Shown here piece after piece: positions 15,639 to 26,321 of a stretch of 32,249 nucleotides of DNA (positions within the stretch are counted from its first letter, which is position 1; the number at the start of each line of letters is the position of its first letter). Source of the stretch: JANOMH01 sp031422295 (GTDB lineage: Bacteria; Pseudomonadota; Alphaproteobacteria; Rhodobacterales; Rhodobacteraceae); contig JANOQM010000060.1 of the NCBI GenBank assembly GCA_031422295.1, positions 1 to 32,249 on the forward strand, in the 5' to 3' direction. Position numbers and translations under genes: made by a program. Below the pieces are notes generated by a model. It was not told the DNA's origin. It ran no database searches and saw only the letters and a list, made by a program, of their open reading frames with translations.

Positions 15639-16737
15639 TATTCCGCTGGTTCTGAAGGAGGCCGATTGGCCCAATGCTGATCGGAAGGCTTGGGCGGCAC
15701 TCTTCGCGGAGCGCCCCCGGTTCTCCCGGAAAGCAAAGAGGGTTGATTGGTCCGACGGCACAATCAACTTTCGCCGCCAAAGTTATGGTCAATGGCTGTC
15801 CTTCCTGCGTCGGAAGCACCCGACCTTTCTGAAACGCGCGCCAACGGCGCGCGTCACCGAGCCGTTGGTCGATGAGTTTGTTGACGAATGCCAAGCGCGA
15901 CTGAAGCCGCGCTCCACTCACAATCACGTCCTGTCAATCGCTGTGCTGGCGGGTCATTTTGCACCGGAATTGGACTGGGACTGGCTATGGAACTGCGTCA
16001 CCAACATTTCGCACCAAGTCGACCGCAATGCGCTCAAGCCCCGCCTACCCATTGAAGGCCGCGATCTGTTCCGCTGGAGCTTAAAGCAGCTTGAGCACAT
16101 CCCATCAGACCGCAAGCTGAATGAACCCTTTCGCGCTGTGCGTTATCGTCAAGCGCTCATGACCGGGACGCTGATTGCATGTCCGGTTCGCGTGCGAGCA
16201 TTGCTGGCAATGACGGTCAGCGGCCATCTGGACGATCTTCAGGACAGCATTTTCCTGCGGTTTCGCGCGAAGGACATGAAGGACGCGAAAGCGCGCTCGT
16301 TTCTGCTTCCCAAGGAATTGCACGAGCCGATGCGGCTCTATCTGGCGCTCTTTCGTCCCGTCCTGCTCGGGACCGCACAGTCCGACAGTCTCTGGATCAG
16401 CCAGCGCGGCACAGCGATTTCGCAGGACAACTTCGCCAAGGAACTGGCCAAACTCACGAAGGACCATTTCGGCACAGCTTTTCGCGCGCATGCTTTTCGA
16501 CATATCGCCGGGACCTCCATCGCCGAACGAGACCCAATCCATGTCGGGATCACGCTTGATGTGCTGGGTCACGCTACGCTCGACATGTCCGAGCAATACT
16601 ACAACCGCGCGACGGCGGATGCCGGTTGCAGCAAGTTGCAATCGATAGTTGGAGACTTGCGCAAAAAGGCGACTACGATGAACAGACTGGACCAACGGCG
16701 GCATGCCGCCGCTGGGCCGGTCGACGACGACGAGTGA
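15628..16737 (+). CDS. tyrosine recombinase, second of three recombinases
   Basis: A 369-residue tyrosine recombinase. Motifs: Arg188 in CPVRVRAL, HAFRHIAG (His288-Arg291), LGHA before the end, and Tyr324/Tyr325 in EQYYNR as nucleophile candidates. I chose the GTG at 15628 because GGAGG (15615-15619) sits 8 nt upstream and the family-like sequence begins there; a longer in-frame extension lies wholly inside the previous gene. It overlaps the first recombinase by 11 nt and is followed after 14 nt by the serine recombinase. Its sequence differs from the first one, so they are not a recent duplication. Confidence 0.87.
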   Translation: MGANIPLVLKEADWPNADRKAWAALFAERPRFSRKAKRVDWSDGTINFRRQSYGQWLSFLRRKHPTFLKRAPTARVTEPLVDEFVDECQARLKPRSTHNHVLSIAVLAGHFAPELDWDWLWNCVTNISHQVDRNALKPRLPIEGRDLFRWSLKQLEHIPSDRKLNEPFRAVRYRQALMTGTLIACPVRVRALLAMTVSGHLDDLQDSIFLRFRAKDMKDAKARSFLLPKELHEPMRLYLALFRPVLLGTAQSDSLWISQRGTAISQDNFAKELAKLTKDHFGTAFRAHAFRHIAGTSIAERDPIHVGITLDVLGHATLDMSEQYYNRATADAGCSKLQSIVGDLRKKATTMNRLDQRRHAAAGPVDDDE

Positions 16738-16751
16738 GCGAGGGACGCCAG

Positions 16752-18425
<1,674 letters not shown>

Positions 18426-18437
18426 CCAAGTGGGTTG

Positions 18438-18466
18438 GTACTAGAACCATCGTTTGGGAACCACAA
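18438..18466 (-). promoter_or_regulatory. putative tRNA-fMet promoter
   Basis: On the minus strand TTGTGG (18466-18461) and TAGTAC (18443-18438) are 17 bp apart and end 12 bp before the mature tRNA 5' end. Matches to consensus are only moderate. Confidence 0.35.
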
Positions 18467-18572
18467 GAGGCAAATGTGAAATCTGTGTGAACTATTTGCG
18501 GTGCATTCCGGCCTTGCTCCGCTCTTCCAGCCCAATTATTCCAGCATGAACAGCCGCCGCAAAGGACGCCCT

Positions 18573-20306
18573 ATGACCAACCAGCGCTTTGACAAATCGA
18601 AACTGCCCAGCCGTCATGTCACCGAAGGGCCGTCACGCGCCCCGCATCGCAGTTATTTCTATGCGATGGGGATCACCGAGGAAGAGATCCATCAGCCTTG
18701 GGTGGGTGTTGCAACCTGTTGGAACGAGGCGGCGCCGTGTAACATCTCGCTGAACCGGCAGGCGCAGTCGGTCAAGATGGGGGTGAAAAAGGGGGGGGGC
18801 ACGCCGCGCGAGTTTACCACGATCACCGTGACGGACGGGATTGCGATGGGACATGAGGGGATGCGCTCCAGCCTCGCGTCGCGCGATGCAATTGCAGACA
18901 CCGTCGAACTGACGATGCGCGGGCATTGCTATGATGCGCTGGTCGGCCTTGCGGGATGTGACAAGAGCTTGCCCGGCATGATGATGGCCATGGTCCGGCT
19001 GAACGTACCTAGCGTGTTCATCTATGGCGGGTCGATCCTGCCGGGGCGGCTGAACGGCAAGGATGTCGTGGTGCAGGACGTATTCGAGGCGGTGGGCAAG
19101 CACCAGGCAGGCACGATGACCGATGCCGAGCTGGATATTCTGGAGCGTGTCGCCTGCCCCAGTGCCGGGGCTTGCGGCGGGCAATATACGGCCAACACTA
19201 TGGCCTGTGTGTCCGAGGCGATTGGTCTGGCGCTGCTGAATTCGTCCGGTGCCCCGGCCCCCTATGAATCGCGTGACCAGTATGGTGATGCGTCGGGCGT
19301 TGCGGTCATGCATCTGATCGAGAAAAACATCCGGGCGCGCGATATTGTGACCCGCAAGGCGCTGGAAAATGCCGCTCGTGTGGTCGCCTGTACCGGCGGT
19401 TCGACCAATGCCGGGCTGCACTTGCCCGCCATTGCGCATGAGGCAGGGATTGATTTCGACCTGTTCGATGTCTGCGAGATTTTCCGTGATACCCCGTATT
19501 TCGTGTCGCTGCGCCCGGGTGGGGCCTATGTCGCCAAGGATATGTACGAGGTCGGCGGCGTGCCTGTCGTCATGAAAGAACTGCGCAAGGCCGGGTTGCT
19601 GCACGAGGATTGCATGACCGCGTCAGGCAAATCTTTGGGCGAGGAACTGGACCTGATCACCCGCGAGGCAGATGGCCGGGTCATCTATCCGATTGAAACC
19701 CCGATCACCAAGACTGGCGGCGTTGTTGGTCTGCGCGGCAATATCTGCCCGGATGGGGCCATCGTCAAAGTGGCTGGTATGTCGGAAGAAGAACAAGTGT
19801 TCAAAGGCCCCGCCCGGGTGTTTGAATGCGAAGAAGACGCATTCGAGGCGGTGCAAAAGCGCGACTACAAAGAGGGCGAAGTGCTGGTGATCCGCAACGA
19901 AGGCCCCGCCGGTGGGCCGGGGATGCGTGAAATGCTGTCCACCACGGCCGCACTGTCCGGTCAGGGGATGGGCAAAAAGGTGGCACTGATCACCGATGGC
20001 CGGTTCAGTGGGGCCACGCGCGGGTTTTGCGTCGGCCATGTCGGACCCGAAGCCGCGCATGGCGGGCCGATTGCTTTGCTGCGAGACGGCGACATGATCA
20101 CGCTGAATGCACTGACTGGAGAGTTATCTGTCGACCTGACAGACGCTGAGTTGGCCGCCAGAAAGGCCGACTGGAACGGCCCGCGCCAAACCCAATATGA
20201 AACCGGCGCAGTCTGGAAGTTCGCAAAACTGGTTGGCGGCGCGCGCTGGGGGGCCGTGACCCATCCGGGCGCCAAAGCTGAAAAGCACATCTATATGGAC
20301 CAATAG
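18573..20306 (+). CDS. ilvD: dihydroxy-acid dehydratase
   Basis: A 577-residue IlvD, which dehydrates 2,3-dihydroxy-3-methylbutanoate or -pentanoate to the 2-oxo acids of valine/leucine and isoleucine synthesis, using an iron-sulfur cluster and Mg2+. Cluster cysteines are visible in the blocks CWNEAAPCN (about 50), CDKSLPGMMMA (about 123) and CPSAGACGGQYTANTMA (about 195). The C-terminal part carries DGRFSGATRGFCVGHV. ATG 18573 is preceded by AAAGGA; an in-frame extension upstream to 18501 lacks family similarity. The gene is divergent from tRNA-fMet and is followed after 3 bp by a lipoprotein gene that starts with TTG. Confidence 0.96.
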   Translation: MTNQRFDKSKLPSRHVTEGPSRAPHRSYFYAMGITEEEIHQPWVGVATCWNEAAPCNISLNRQAQSVKMGVKKGGGTPREFTTITVTDGIAMGHEGMRSSLASRDAIADTVELTMRGHCYDALVGLAGCDKSLPGMMMAMVRLNVPSVFIYGGSILPGRLNGKDVVVQDVFEAVGKHQAGTMTDAELDILERVACPSAGACGGQYTANTMACVSEAIGLALLNSSGAPAPYESRDQYGDASGVAVMHLIEKNIRARDIVTRKALENAARVVACTGGSTNAGLHLPAIAHEAGIDFDLFDVCEIFRDTPYFVSLRPGGAYVAKDMYEVGGVPVVMKELRKAGLLHEDCMTASGKSLGEELDLITREADGRVIYPIETPITKTGGVVGLRGNICPDGAIVKVAGMSEEEQVFKGPARVFECEEDAFEAVQKRDYKEGEVLVIRNEGPAGGPGMREMLSTTAALSGQGMGKKVALITDGRFSGATRGFCVGHVGPEAAHGGPIALLRDGDMITLNALTGELSVDLTDAELAARKADWNGPRQTQYETGAVWKFAKLVGGARWGAVTHPGAKAEKHIYMDQ

Positions 20307-20309
20307 CCG

Positions 20310-20930
20310 TTGCGCCCGGTTGTCACGGCCTTGTTGATTCTGATGGTTGCTGGCTGCGAGGCGGGCGACACCGGGCGTGGCATCCGGACCTTGGCAGTAT
20401 TGGACGGGGCGGTATCCGTACGGGGCCCCGACGGGTTTTGTGTCGATCAGCAATCCAGTCGCGCTGATACCGGTTTTGCGGTGCTGGCAGGCTGCGCGAT
20501 TGTTTCGGATGCCACATTGATGCCCGCGCAGGAGGGGCTGATAACCGTCCAGATTGGCGAGGCTGGCAGTGCAGGGGTGGCAGGGGCCGAGGCGGATCTG
20601 GTGCGCCTGCTTGAAACAGCGCAAGGTGCGACTCTACTGAGTGCGACCGGTGATCCCGCGACCGTAAAAATCGAAAGGGTGGACCGGGCCGATGGGGTCG
20701 TCGTGGTGCGGTTCAGCGACACGGCCCCCGCTGCCATTGCCGGGCTGGAGCCGTTGGAATGGCGGGCTTTTCTGGACATCAAAGGGCGGTTGACCACGAT
20801 CAGCCTGCGTGGCTTTGACCGCGCCCGCATTGCGACTGCGCCGGGATTGCGCCTGTTGTCACAAGCGATTGGCGCAATCCGGGCCGCCAACATGCCGTCT
20901 GAAGCCGCAGCCGGTGCACAATCCGGTTAA
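20310..20930 (+). CDS. small predicted lipoprotein downstream of ilvD
   Basis: A 206-residue protein beginning with a TTG codon 3 bp after the ilvD stop. The N-terminus MRPVVTALLILMVAGC has a signal peptide with the lipobox VAGC (13-16), so Cys16 should be lipidated after cleavage. The later ATG at 20340 would remove the signal, so TTG is the better start. The mature part is Ala/Gly-rich with no domain I recognise. Its tight coupling to ilvD indicates one transcript, but a link to branched-chain amino-acid synthesis is not implied. I recall similar proteins next to ilvD in Rhodobacteraceae. Confidence 0.75.
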   Translation: MRPVVTALLILMVAGCEAGDTGRGIRTLAVLDGAVSVRGPDGFCVDQQSSRADTGFAVLAGCAIVSDATLMPAQEGLITVQIGEAGSAGVAGAEADLVRLLETAQGATLLSATGDPATVKIERVDRADGVVVVRFSDTAPAAIAGLEPLEWRAFLDIKGRLTTISLRGFDRARIATAPGLRLLSQAIGAIRAANMPSEAAAGAQSG

Positions 20931-21036
20931 CAGCTGTTTCCTTTTCAGAAACAATTTGGCAGTTATATCGTGATCGCAATCAGGTTAGGTTGGAAGTGAC
21001 CCGTGGATTGCCAGTACAGTGACTGAAAGTAGGGTT

Positions 21037-21810
21037 ATGGCAAAGCGGGGGTTTGGAGCGATCGAATGGCTGCTGCATCAGCGCACTCTGTTACGCTGGT
21101 CCAATGTCGCCCGCGCCGCGCCAAAGCAAGAGCTTGCTGCCCTGCGTGCACAGCGCCAAAAAGCGCGGTCGCTGCGGCACAAACTGGATGAGCTTATACA
21201 TGTGGCGGATACAAGGCTGGCCTTACCCCGGATTGGCTCTACCGCCTTTCCGCGCCCGGGTGGCACCGATTGGTCGTGGCGGCCCGAATTGTGGCGCGGC
21301 CCTTTGGCGCAAAAGGGCATGGCCGCCGTTGAAAGCAAAACCCAGCTTGGCGACGAAGTGACGGTGTTCCACGACTGCCGGATTACCGAACTTAGCCTGC
21401 GTCAGATCCGCAACAGTCGTGAAAACGATATCGCCCCTTTTGCCTTGCGCATGGATGTGTTCCGGTTTGACGGCTCGTTTCTCAGCCTTGTGCTGGATTT
21501 GCCCGAAGCCGCCTGTCGGGGCCTGAAAAAGCGCCATCTGGTCAGGCTGGATGTGCAGACTGATCTGGAAAAACCGCTCGAGATTTTTGCCCGACTGAAC
21601 ATCAAACACGGCCCCAATACCGAACAGATCGTCCGCGAACTGCCGTTGACCGATGCAGATGTCTTTGTCGAATTTGATCTGGCTTATACCAAGCTGAATG
21701 AAAAACGGGTGGACCGGATGTGGGTGGACCTGATTTTTGAAGGGCCGCAGATGAACCAGATCACGCTGCGCGACATCACCTTTTCGCGCTATCCGCGCGC
21801 CGAATTGTAA
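21037..21810 (+). CDS. DUF6478-family protein
   Basis: A 257-residue cytoplasmic protein that I recognise as a conserved Rhodobacterales family (DUF6478) of unknown function. Characteristic parts are LALPRIGS (residues about 63-70), WSWRPELWRGPL (about 78-90), FHDCRITELSLRQIRNSRE (about 112-130) and EIFARLNIKHGPNTEQIVRELPL (about 183-205). I chose ATG at 21037, which gives the family-like MAKRGFG start; a GTG at 21019 would add six residues. There is no signal peptide or membrane segment. The next gene starts 12 bp downstream, suggesting an operon. Confidence 0.75.
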   Translation: MAKRGFGAIEWLLHQRTLLRWSNVARAAPKQELAALRAQRQKARSLRHKLDELIHVADTRLALPRIGSTAFPRPGGTDWSWRPELWRGPLAQKGMAAVESKTQLGDEVTVFHDCRITELSLRQIRNSRENDIAPFALRMDVFRFDGSFLSLVLDLPEAACRGLKKRHLVRLDVQTDLEKPLEIFARLNIKHGPNTEQIVRELPLTDADVFVEFDLAYTKLNEKRVDRMWVDLIFEGPQMNQITLRDITFSRYPRAEL

Positions 21811-21822
21811 GGGGCCGCCGCC

Positions 21823-22188
21823 ATGCCGGGCATGACATTGACCAAAACCAGCCTGATCGCCGGGGTCTGGCAGGGTTCCGTGATCGGCCATTTTGACGGC
21901 CCACCCAGCCTGCGGGTCACGCATCTGAACGCCGAATTACCCGGTGTCGAGGTCAAGCAGTCCGACCACGGCTGGATTGTCCGGGTCCCAATCCCTGCGG
22001 CGCTAATTTCAGACGGCATCCAAAGTTTTGTCATCGCAGATGCCAAAACCGGCGAAACGCTGGACAGCTTTGCGATTCTGGCAGGCGAGGCTTTGTCCGA
22101 AGATATCCGCGCCGAAATGGACCTGCTGCGCGCCGAACTCGACATGCTAAAACGCGCGTTCCGGCGACATTGTGTGGAGACGACTTAG
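21823..22188 (+). CDS. small conserved hypothetical, DUF6478 companion
   Basis: A 121-residue protein. The first 90 residues look like a compact beta-rich domain (GSVIGHFDGPPSLRVTHL, WIVRVPIPAALI, SFVIADAKTGETL). The last 30 form a charged helix with leucine spacing (AEMDLLRAELDMLKRAF) that could be a short coiled coil for oligomerisation. It starts 12 bp after the DUF6478-like gene and is probably co-transcribed. Its stop codon overlaps that of the convergent LysE-type gene (22185-22188). Function unknown. Confidence 0.65.
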   Translation: MPGMTLTKTSLIAGVWQGSVIGHFDGPPSLRVTHLNAELPGVEVKQSDHGWIVRVPIPAALISDGIQSFVIADAKTGETLDSFAILAGEALSEDIRAEMDLLRAELDMLKRAFRRHCVETT

Positions 22189-22817
22189 CCCACGGCTGCA
22201 TGATAGGCGGTTAGCGCCGCGATCCCCACAAACAGCCATCCTGCCCCACGGCCCAGCGCAATGGTCAACCCCGGTCGGGTCAGCATCCGCCCCCGCCCCG
22301 CTGCGGCAATCAGCCCAAGACTGCCATAAACTGACAGCTGAAACAGAACCGTTACCGTGCCCATCGCCAAAGCCTGTGACCACACCGGCCCATAAACCGG
22401 TTTCACAAACTGCGGGAACACAGTGAACATGAACGCATATGCCTTGGGGTTGATCAGGCAGCTGACGGCACCCTGCCTGAACGCAGTCCACGCCGATCGT
22501 TCAGGTCCGCCGCCAGGTGCGTCTACTGTGATTGCACTGCGGATCAGCGTGACACCGATCCATGCCAGATAGGCCGCGCCGACGAACAGCATCGCCTGCA
22601 ACAGCAGCGGCGACAGCGACAGGATCAGCCCGACACTGAGCGCGCCCCATAGCGTATGCACAACGCCACCTGCCATCACCCCGGCAGTAGCGGCCAAAGC
22701 CTTGGCCCGCCCGCCGATCAGCCCGTTGGTCATCACATACAGCATATCCATCCCGGGAACCGCGATGATGCCGAACACCAGCAGGGCAAACAACGACAGA
22801 TTTTCAGTGTAACTCAC
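22185..22817 (-). CDS. LysE/RhtB-family amino-acid exporter
   Basis: A 210-residue inner-membrane protein of the LysE/RhtB type, which export amino acids or their derivatives. It has about six hydrophobic segments: residues 6-26 (FALLVFGIIAVPGMDML), 38-60, 66-88, then three after the hydrophilic loop at about 100-110. The family signatures are PGMDML (usually PGPxxL) in segment 1, GGVVHTLWG in segment 2 and NPKAYAFMF in the middle. I chose GTG 22817 (VSYTENLSLF) because it has AGGA 11 nt upstream and gives the usual family length; an in-frame ATG at 22892 would add a Pro/Arg-rich tail unlike the family. Divergent to a WYL regulator that may control it. Confidence 0.85.
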   Translation of the reverse strand: MSYTENLSLFALLVFGIIAVPGMDMLYVMTNGLIGGRAKALAATAGVMAGGVVHTLWGALSVGLILSLSPLLLQAMLFVGAAYLAWIGVTLIRSAITVDAPGGGPERSAWTAFRQGAVSCLINPKAYAFMFTVFPQFVKPVYGPVWSQALAMGTVTVLFQLSVYGSLGLIAAAGRGRMLTRPGLTIALGRGAGWLFVGIAALTAYHAAVG

Positions 22818-22946
22818 AGCGCTGGATGTCCTATGGGCTTGTGACCGCTTGACGGGCGGGCGGGGCGGCGGGATGACGTGTCGGGTGACCATAGCGGACC
22901 CTTCCTGCCACCGATATGGCACCAGAGAATTGATGAGCCCCGAAAC

Positions 22947-23669
22947 TTGCGCAAAGCAACCCGCCTGTTCGAGATAATCCAACTGCTGCGCGCGGCCCCC
23001 CGTTCGTTGACTGCCGCAGATATGGCATCACGGCTGGAGGTTGGCCAGCGCACCGTCTACCGCGACATTGCCGCCCTGCAAGGGATGCGTGTGCCGATCG
23101 ATGGCGAACGCGGGCTTGGGTACATCCTGCGACCCGGTTTCGATTTGCCGCCCCTGATGTTTACCGCCGAAGAAACCGAGGCACTGGTGCTGGCCCTTGC
23201 CTTGCTGCAACGCACGGGCGACACCGGCATTCGTAAGGCGGCCCTGACCGCCGGGAACAAGATCGCCGCGGCGATGCCGCATAGAGTGATGGATAACGGG
23301 GCGATCCACGCTTGGGGCACACCGCAATCTACCACCGGGATTGATCTTGGCCTTGTGCGCAGGGCGATCCGTGAAGAACGCAAACTGGCGCTGACCTATG
23401 CGGATCAGTCCGGGGCGCAGACTCTGCGCATCATCCGCCCACTGGCTGTCATCTATTATGCAGCCCATAGCACGCTGGTCGGGTGGTGCGAAATGCGCGA
23501 AGCCCTTCGCAATTTTCGGGCCGACCGGGTGCTGACTGCAGCAATACTGGACCAGACTTTTACCGGCCAGGGCGACCGCCTGCGCGCGCTTTGGGTCGCT
23601 GGCTGGACGCTGCATTCAGACGCATCTGATGCCCGACCCGATCACACGCCTGACAGCGGGCGCAGTTGA
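22947..23669 (+). CDS. YafY-type HTH/WYL-domain transcriptional regulator
   Basis: A 240-residue regulator. The N-terminal winged helix-turn-helix is LRKATRLFEIIQLLRAA then LTAADMASRLEVGQRTVYRDIAALQ (about 20-50), typical of YafY/DeoR-like WYL proteins. The WYL-like domain covers about 115-210 (RRAIREERKLALTYADQSG, RIIRPLAVIYYAAHSTLVGWCEMREALRNFRADRV), where the R-R pair in NFRADR is the usual ligand loop. I chose TTG 22947 since the family normally starts M-R-K-x-x-R-L; a GTG at 22878 would add 23 non-family residues. Divergent from the LysE exporter, with 129 bp between, and likely its regulator (inference). Confidence 0.8.
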   Translation: MRKATRLFEIIQLLRAAPRSLTAADMASRLEVGQRTVYRDIAALQGMRVPIDGERGLGYILRPGFDLPPLMFTAEETEALVLALALLQRTGDTGIRKAALTAGNKIAAAMPHRVMDNGAIHAWGTPQSTTGIDLGLVRRAIREERKLALTYADQSGAQTLRIIRPLAVIYYAAHSTLVGWCEMREALRNFRADRVLTAAILDQTFTGQGDRLRALWVAGWTLHSDASDARPDHTPDSGRS

Positions 23670-23735
23670 CGCCGCGTTGCGCGTGACCTTTGCGTCAAGC
23701 AAGGTCAGATTGACCCAAACAATCAGGTTAGCTGC

Positions 23736-25757
23736 ATGACCCCTTATCCTCACCTTTTGCGCCCGCTTGATCTGGGCCACGTCACTCTGCCCAACCGGGT
23801 GCTCATGGGATCGATGCATACCGGCCTTGAGGAAACCGGCGACTGGAACCGGGTCGCGGCATTTTATGCGGAGCGCGCCAAGGGCGGCGTGGCGCTGATG
23901 GTCACCGGCGGCATGGCCCCGAACCGCGAGGGTGGAGTGTTTCCCGGGGCAGCCGGGCTGTTCACCCCTGCCGACATTGCCAACCACGCTGGCGTCACTA
24001 GTCGGGTGCATGACAATGGCGGCCTGATTGCGATGCAGATATTGCACGCGGGCCGCTATGCCTATGGCAAGGGCTGCGTCGCCCCCAGCGCCATAAAATC
24101 CCCGATCAGCCCGTTTGCGCCGTTGGAACTGGACGAGGCCGGGATTGAGAAACAGATTTCCGACATCGTGACCGCCGCGCAGCGTGCCCAAGAGGCCGGC
24201 TATGACGGGGTCGAGGTGATGGGGTCCGAGGGGTATTTCCTGAACCAATTCCTTGTGACCCATACCAATCAACGGACCGACCGCTGGGGCGGCAGTTACG
24301 AGAATCGGATGCGCCTGCCGGTCGAAGTTGTTAGCCGGGTCCGTGCCGCCGTCGGCCCCAATTTCATCATTATCTATCGCCTTAGCCTGATTGATCTTGT
24401 CCCCAACGGGTCCAGCTGGGCCGAGGTGGTGCAACTGGCCAAAGCCATCGAGGCCGCTGGTGCCACCCTGATCAACACCGGCATTGGCTGGCACGAAGCG
24501 CGGGTGCCGACGATTGCGACCAGCGTTCCACGCCGGGCGTTCACTTGGCTCACCAAGAAACTGATGGGTCAGGTCGGCATTCCCCTGATCACCTCGAACC
24601 GGATCAACACGCCCGAAGTGGCCGAGGCGGTGCTGGCCGAAGGCTGTGCCGATATGGTCAGCATGGCCCGACCATTTCTGGCCGATGCGCATTTTGTGGC
24701 CAAGGCGCGGGCTGGGCGCGGGGCCGAGATTACGCCCTGCATCGCCTGCAATCAGGCCTGTCTGGACCATACGTTTGGCGGCAAACTGTCGTCTTGTCTG
24801 GTCAATCCGCGGGCCTGTCACGAAACCGAACTGGTCGTCGCCCCAACAGAAACCGTGAAATCCATTGCCGTGATTGGCGCGGGCCCCGCTGGCCTGTCCG
24901 CCGCCCTGACCGCCGCCGAACGTGGACACCATGTCACTTTGTTCGACAAAGCCGCTGAAATCGGCGGGCAACTGAACCTTGCCAAACAGGTGCCGGGCAA
25001 AGAAGAATTTTGGGGGCTGGTCGATTATTACCGGACCATGCTGGACAAGGCCGGAGTAACCCAACGGCTGGGCCAGGCTGTCGGCCCAACTGATCTCGAC
25101 GGTTTCGACGAAGTGATCATTGCCACTGGCGTCGCCCCGCGCGATCCCCAGATTGACGGCCAAAACAGTGCCAACGTGCTGGCTTATGCCGATGTTCTGC
25201 GCGGTGCCCCGGTGGGCAAGCGTGTGGCGATTATCGGCGCAGGCGGCATCGGTTTTGACGTCGCCGAATTTCTGGTCACCAGCCACAGCCCGACCACCGA
25301 TTTGCCCGCATGGCTGGCCGAATGGGGTGTGGCCGACCCCGAGGAACAACGCGGCGGTCTGGCCAAAGCGGGCCCAAAACCTGACGCTGCAGTGCGCGAG
25401 GTCGTCATGTTGCAGCGCAAAGCCGAAAAGTTGGGTCGCAGTCTGGGCAAAACAACCGGCTGGATTCACCGTGCCGCTTTACAAATGAAAAACGTCCAGA
25501 TGATCGGCGGGGTCAATTATGAGCGGATCGATGCCGATGGCCTGCACGTCAGCTATGGCCCCGCCCGCGACCGGCCCGAAATTATTGCCGCAGACACTAT
25601 TGTTCTATGCGCCGGACAACTCCCGGAACGTAGTCTGGCCGATGCGCTGCTTTCCGCCGGTCGGCAGGTGCATATCATCGGCGGGGCCGATGTCGCCGCC
25701 GAACTTGATGCCAAACGGGCGATTGATCAGGGCACGCGGCTGGCGGCAACTTTGTAA
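23736..25757 (+). CDS. fadH: 2,4-dienoyl-CoA reductase (NADPH)
   Basis: A 673-residue flavoprotein reducing 2,4-dienoyl-CoA during beta-oxidation of polyunsaturated fatty acids. Residues 1-360 form an old-yellow-enzyme TIM barrel (LPNRVLMGSMHTGLE, YDGVEVMGSEGYFLNQF, HTNQRTDRWGGSYENR). A 4Fe-4S cluster is bound by Cys335, Cys338, Cys342 and Cys354 (CIACNQAC...SSC). The C-terminal half has FAD and NADPH Rossmann motifs (AVIGAGPAGLSAALTAAERG; VAIIGAGGIGFDVAEFL). Length equals the E. coli FadH class. Many related reductases share this layout, so another enoate substrate is possible. It is convergent with the VOC gene, 7 bp apart. Confidence 0.9.
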   Translation: MTPYPHLLRPLDLGHVTLPNRVLMGSMHTGLEETGDWNRVAAFYAERAKGGVALMVTGGMAPNREGGVFPGAAGLFTPADIANHAGVTSRVHDNGGLIAMQILHAGRYAYGKGCVAPSAIKSPISPFAPLELDEAGIEKQISDIVTAAQRAQEAGYDGVEVMGSEGYFLNQFLVTHTNQRTDRWGGSYENRMRLPVEVVSRVRAAVGPNFIIIYRLSLIDLVPNGSSWAEVVQLAKAIEAAGATLINTGIGWHEARVPTIATSVPRRAFTWLTKKLMGQVGIPLITSNRINTPEVAEAVLAEGCADMVSMARPFLADAHFVAKARAGRGAEITPCIACNQACLDHTFGGKLSSCLVNPRACHETELVVAPTETVKSIAVIGAGPAGLSAALTAAERGHHVTLFDKAAEIGGQLNLAKQVPGKEEFWGLVDYYRTMLDKAGVTQRLGQAVGPTDLDGFDEVIIATGVAPRDPQIDGQNSANVLAYADVLRGAPVGKRVAIIGAGGIGFDVAEFLVTSHSPTTDLPAWLAEWGVADPEEQRGGLAKAGPKPDAAVREVVMLQRKAEKLGRSLGKTTGWIHRAALQMKNVQMIGGVNYERIDADGLHVSYGPARDRPEIIAADTIVLCAGQLPERSLADALLSAGRQVHIIGGADVAAELDAKRAIDQGTRLAATL

Positions 25758-25764
25758 TCAGGCC

Positions 25765-26115
25765 TTAGGCCGGTTGCCACAATTCAATCGGGTTGCCTTC
25801 GGGGTCGTGGATGCGGGCAAAGCGCCCCACTTCGGTACTGTCCCATTCGGTCCGGGTTTCAGCGACAATCCCTGCCGTCGCCAATTGGGCCAACATTGCA
25901 TCCATGTCTTTGACCCGAAAGTTGATCATCCATTGTTGGGCTGCGCGGCCAAAATAGTCGGTGTCCTGACGAAACGGCGCAAAGACTGTTGGCCCGGCAT
26001 CCTGCATCCAGGCCGGATCGCCGACCACACCCAGATGCGTTGCATACCAGTCCGTCAGCGCCTTGCTGTCAGCCGACCGAAAGAACAGGCCACCAATCCC
26101 GGTTACACGTTCCAT
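25765..26115 (-). CDS. VOC-fold (glyoxalase/dioxygenase-like) protein
   Basis: A 116-residue single-domain vicinal-oxygen-chelate protein. It starts with the usual GIGGLFFRSADSKALTDWYATHLG, has WMINFRVKDMDAMLAQLATAGI in the middle, and ends with RIHDPEGNPIELWQPA, where the Glu is a typical metal ligand. The family includes glyoxalase I, antibiotic-resistance and dioxygenase proteins, and the substrate cannot be told here. ATG 26115 is preceded by AAAGGGA on the minus strand. It is divergent from a LysR gene, 206 bp away, with no clear operator that I could recognise. Confidence 0.85.
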   Translation of the reverse strand: MERVTGIGGLFFRSADSKALTDWYATHLGVVGDPAWMQDAGPTVFAPFRQDTDYFGRAAQQWMINFRVKDMDAMLAQLATAGIVAETRTEWDSTEVGRFARIHDPEGNPIELWQPA

Positions 26116-26321
26116 GACGGTCCCTTTCCGGCAGTTGTATTCACGAGCGTAGCGACACCATAACCACGTCTCAATCCAAAAACCGGCCCCAATTGTGGCA
26201 CAGTTGTTTCCTTGCCCCCAACAGTCCTTGCATAAACCCCGATATAGTCAGCCCTGCGTCCCAATCCCGCCTAAATCAGCCCGCATACCGGCCTTTAGCA
26301 AATTAGTGCAAAGGGACTGCG

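Noticed and set aside
18633..19604. Open frame on the minus strand opposite ilvD
   Set aside because: Shadow frame of a highly conserved gene, with low-complexity His/Arg-rich translation.
20935..20953. Terminator TGTTTC-GAAACA after the lipoprotein gene
   Set aside because: Only a 6-bp AT-rich stem with no clear T-run; too weak to call.
23616..25469. Long open frame on the minus strand opposite the dienoyl-CoA reductase
   Set aside because: It is an antisense shadow of a GC-rich gene; its protein shows no family features, while the plus-strand product has all FadH motifs.
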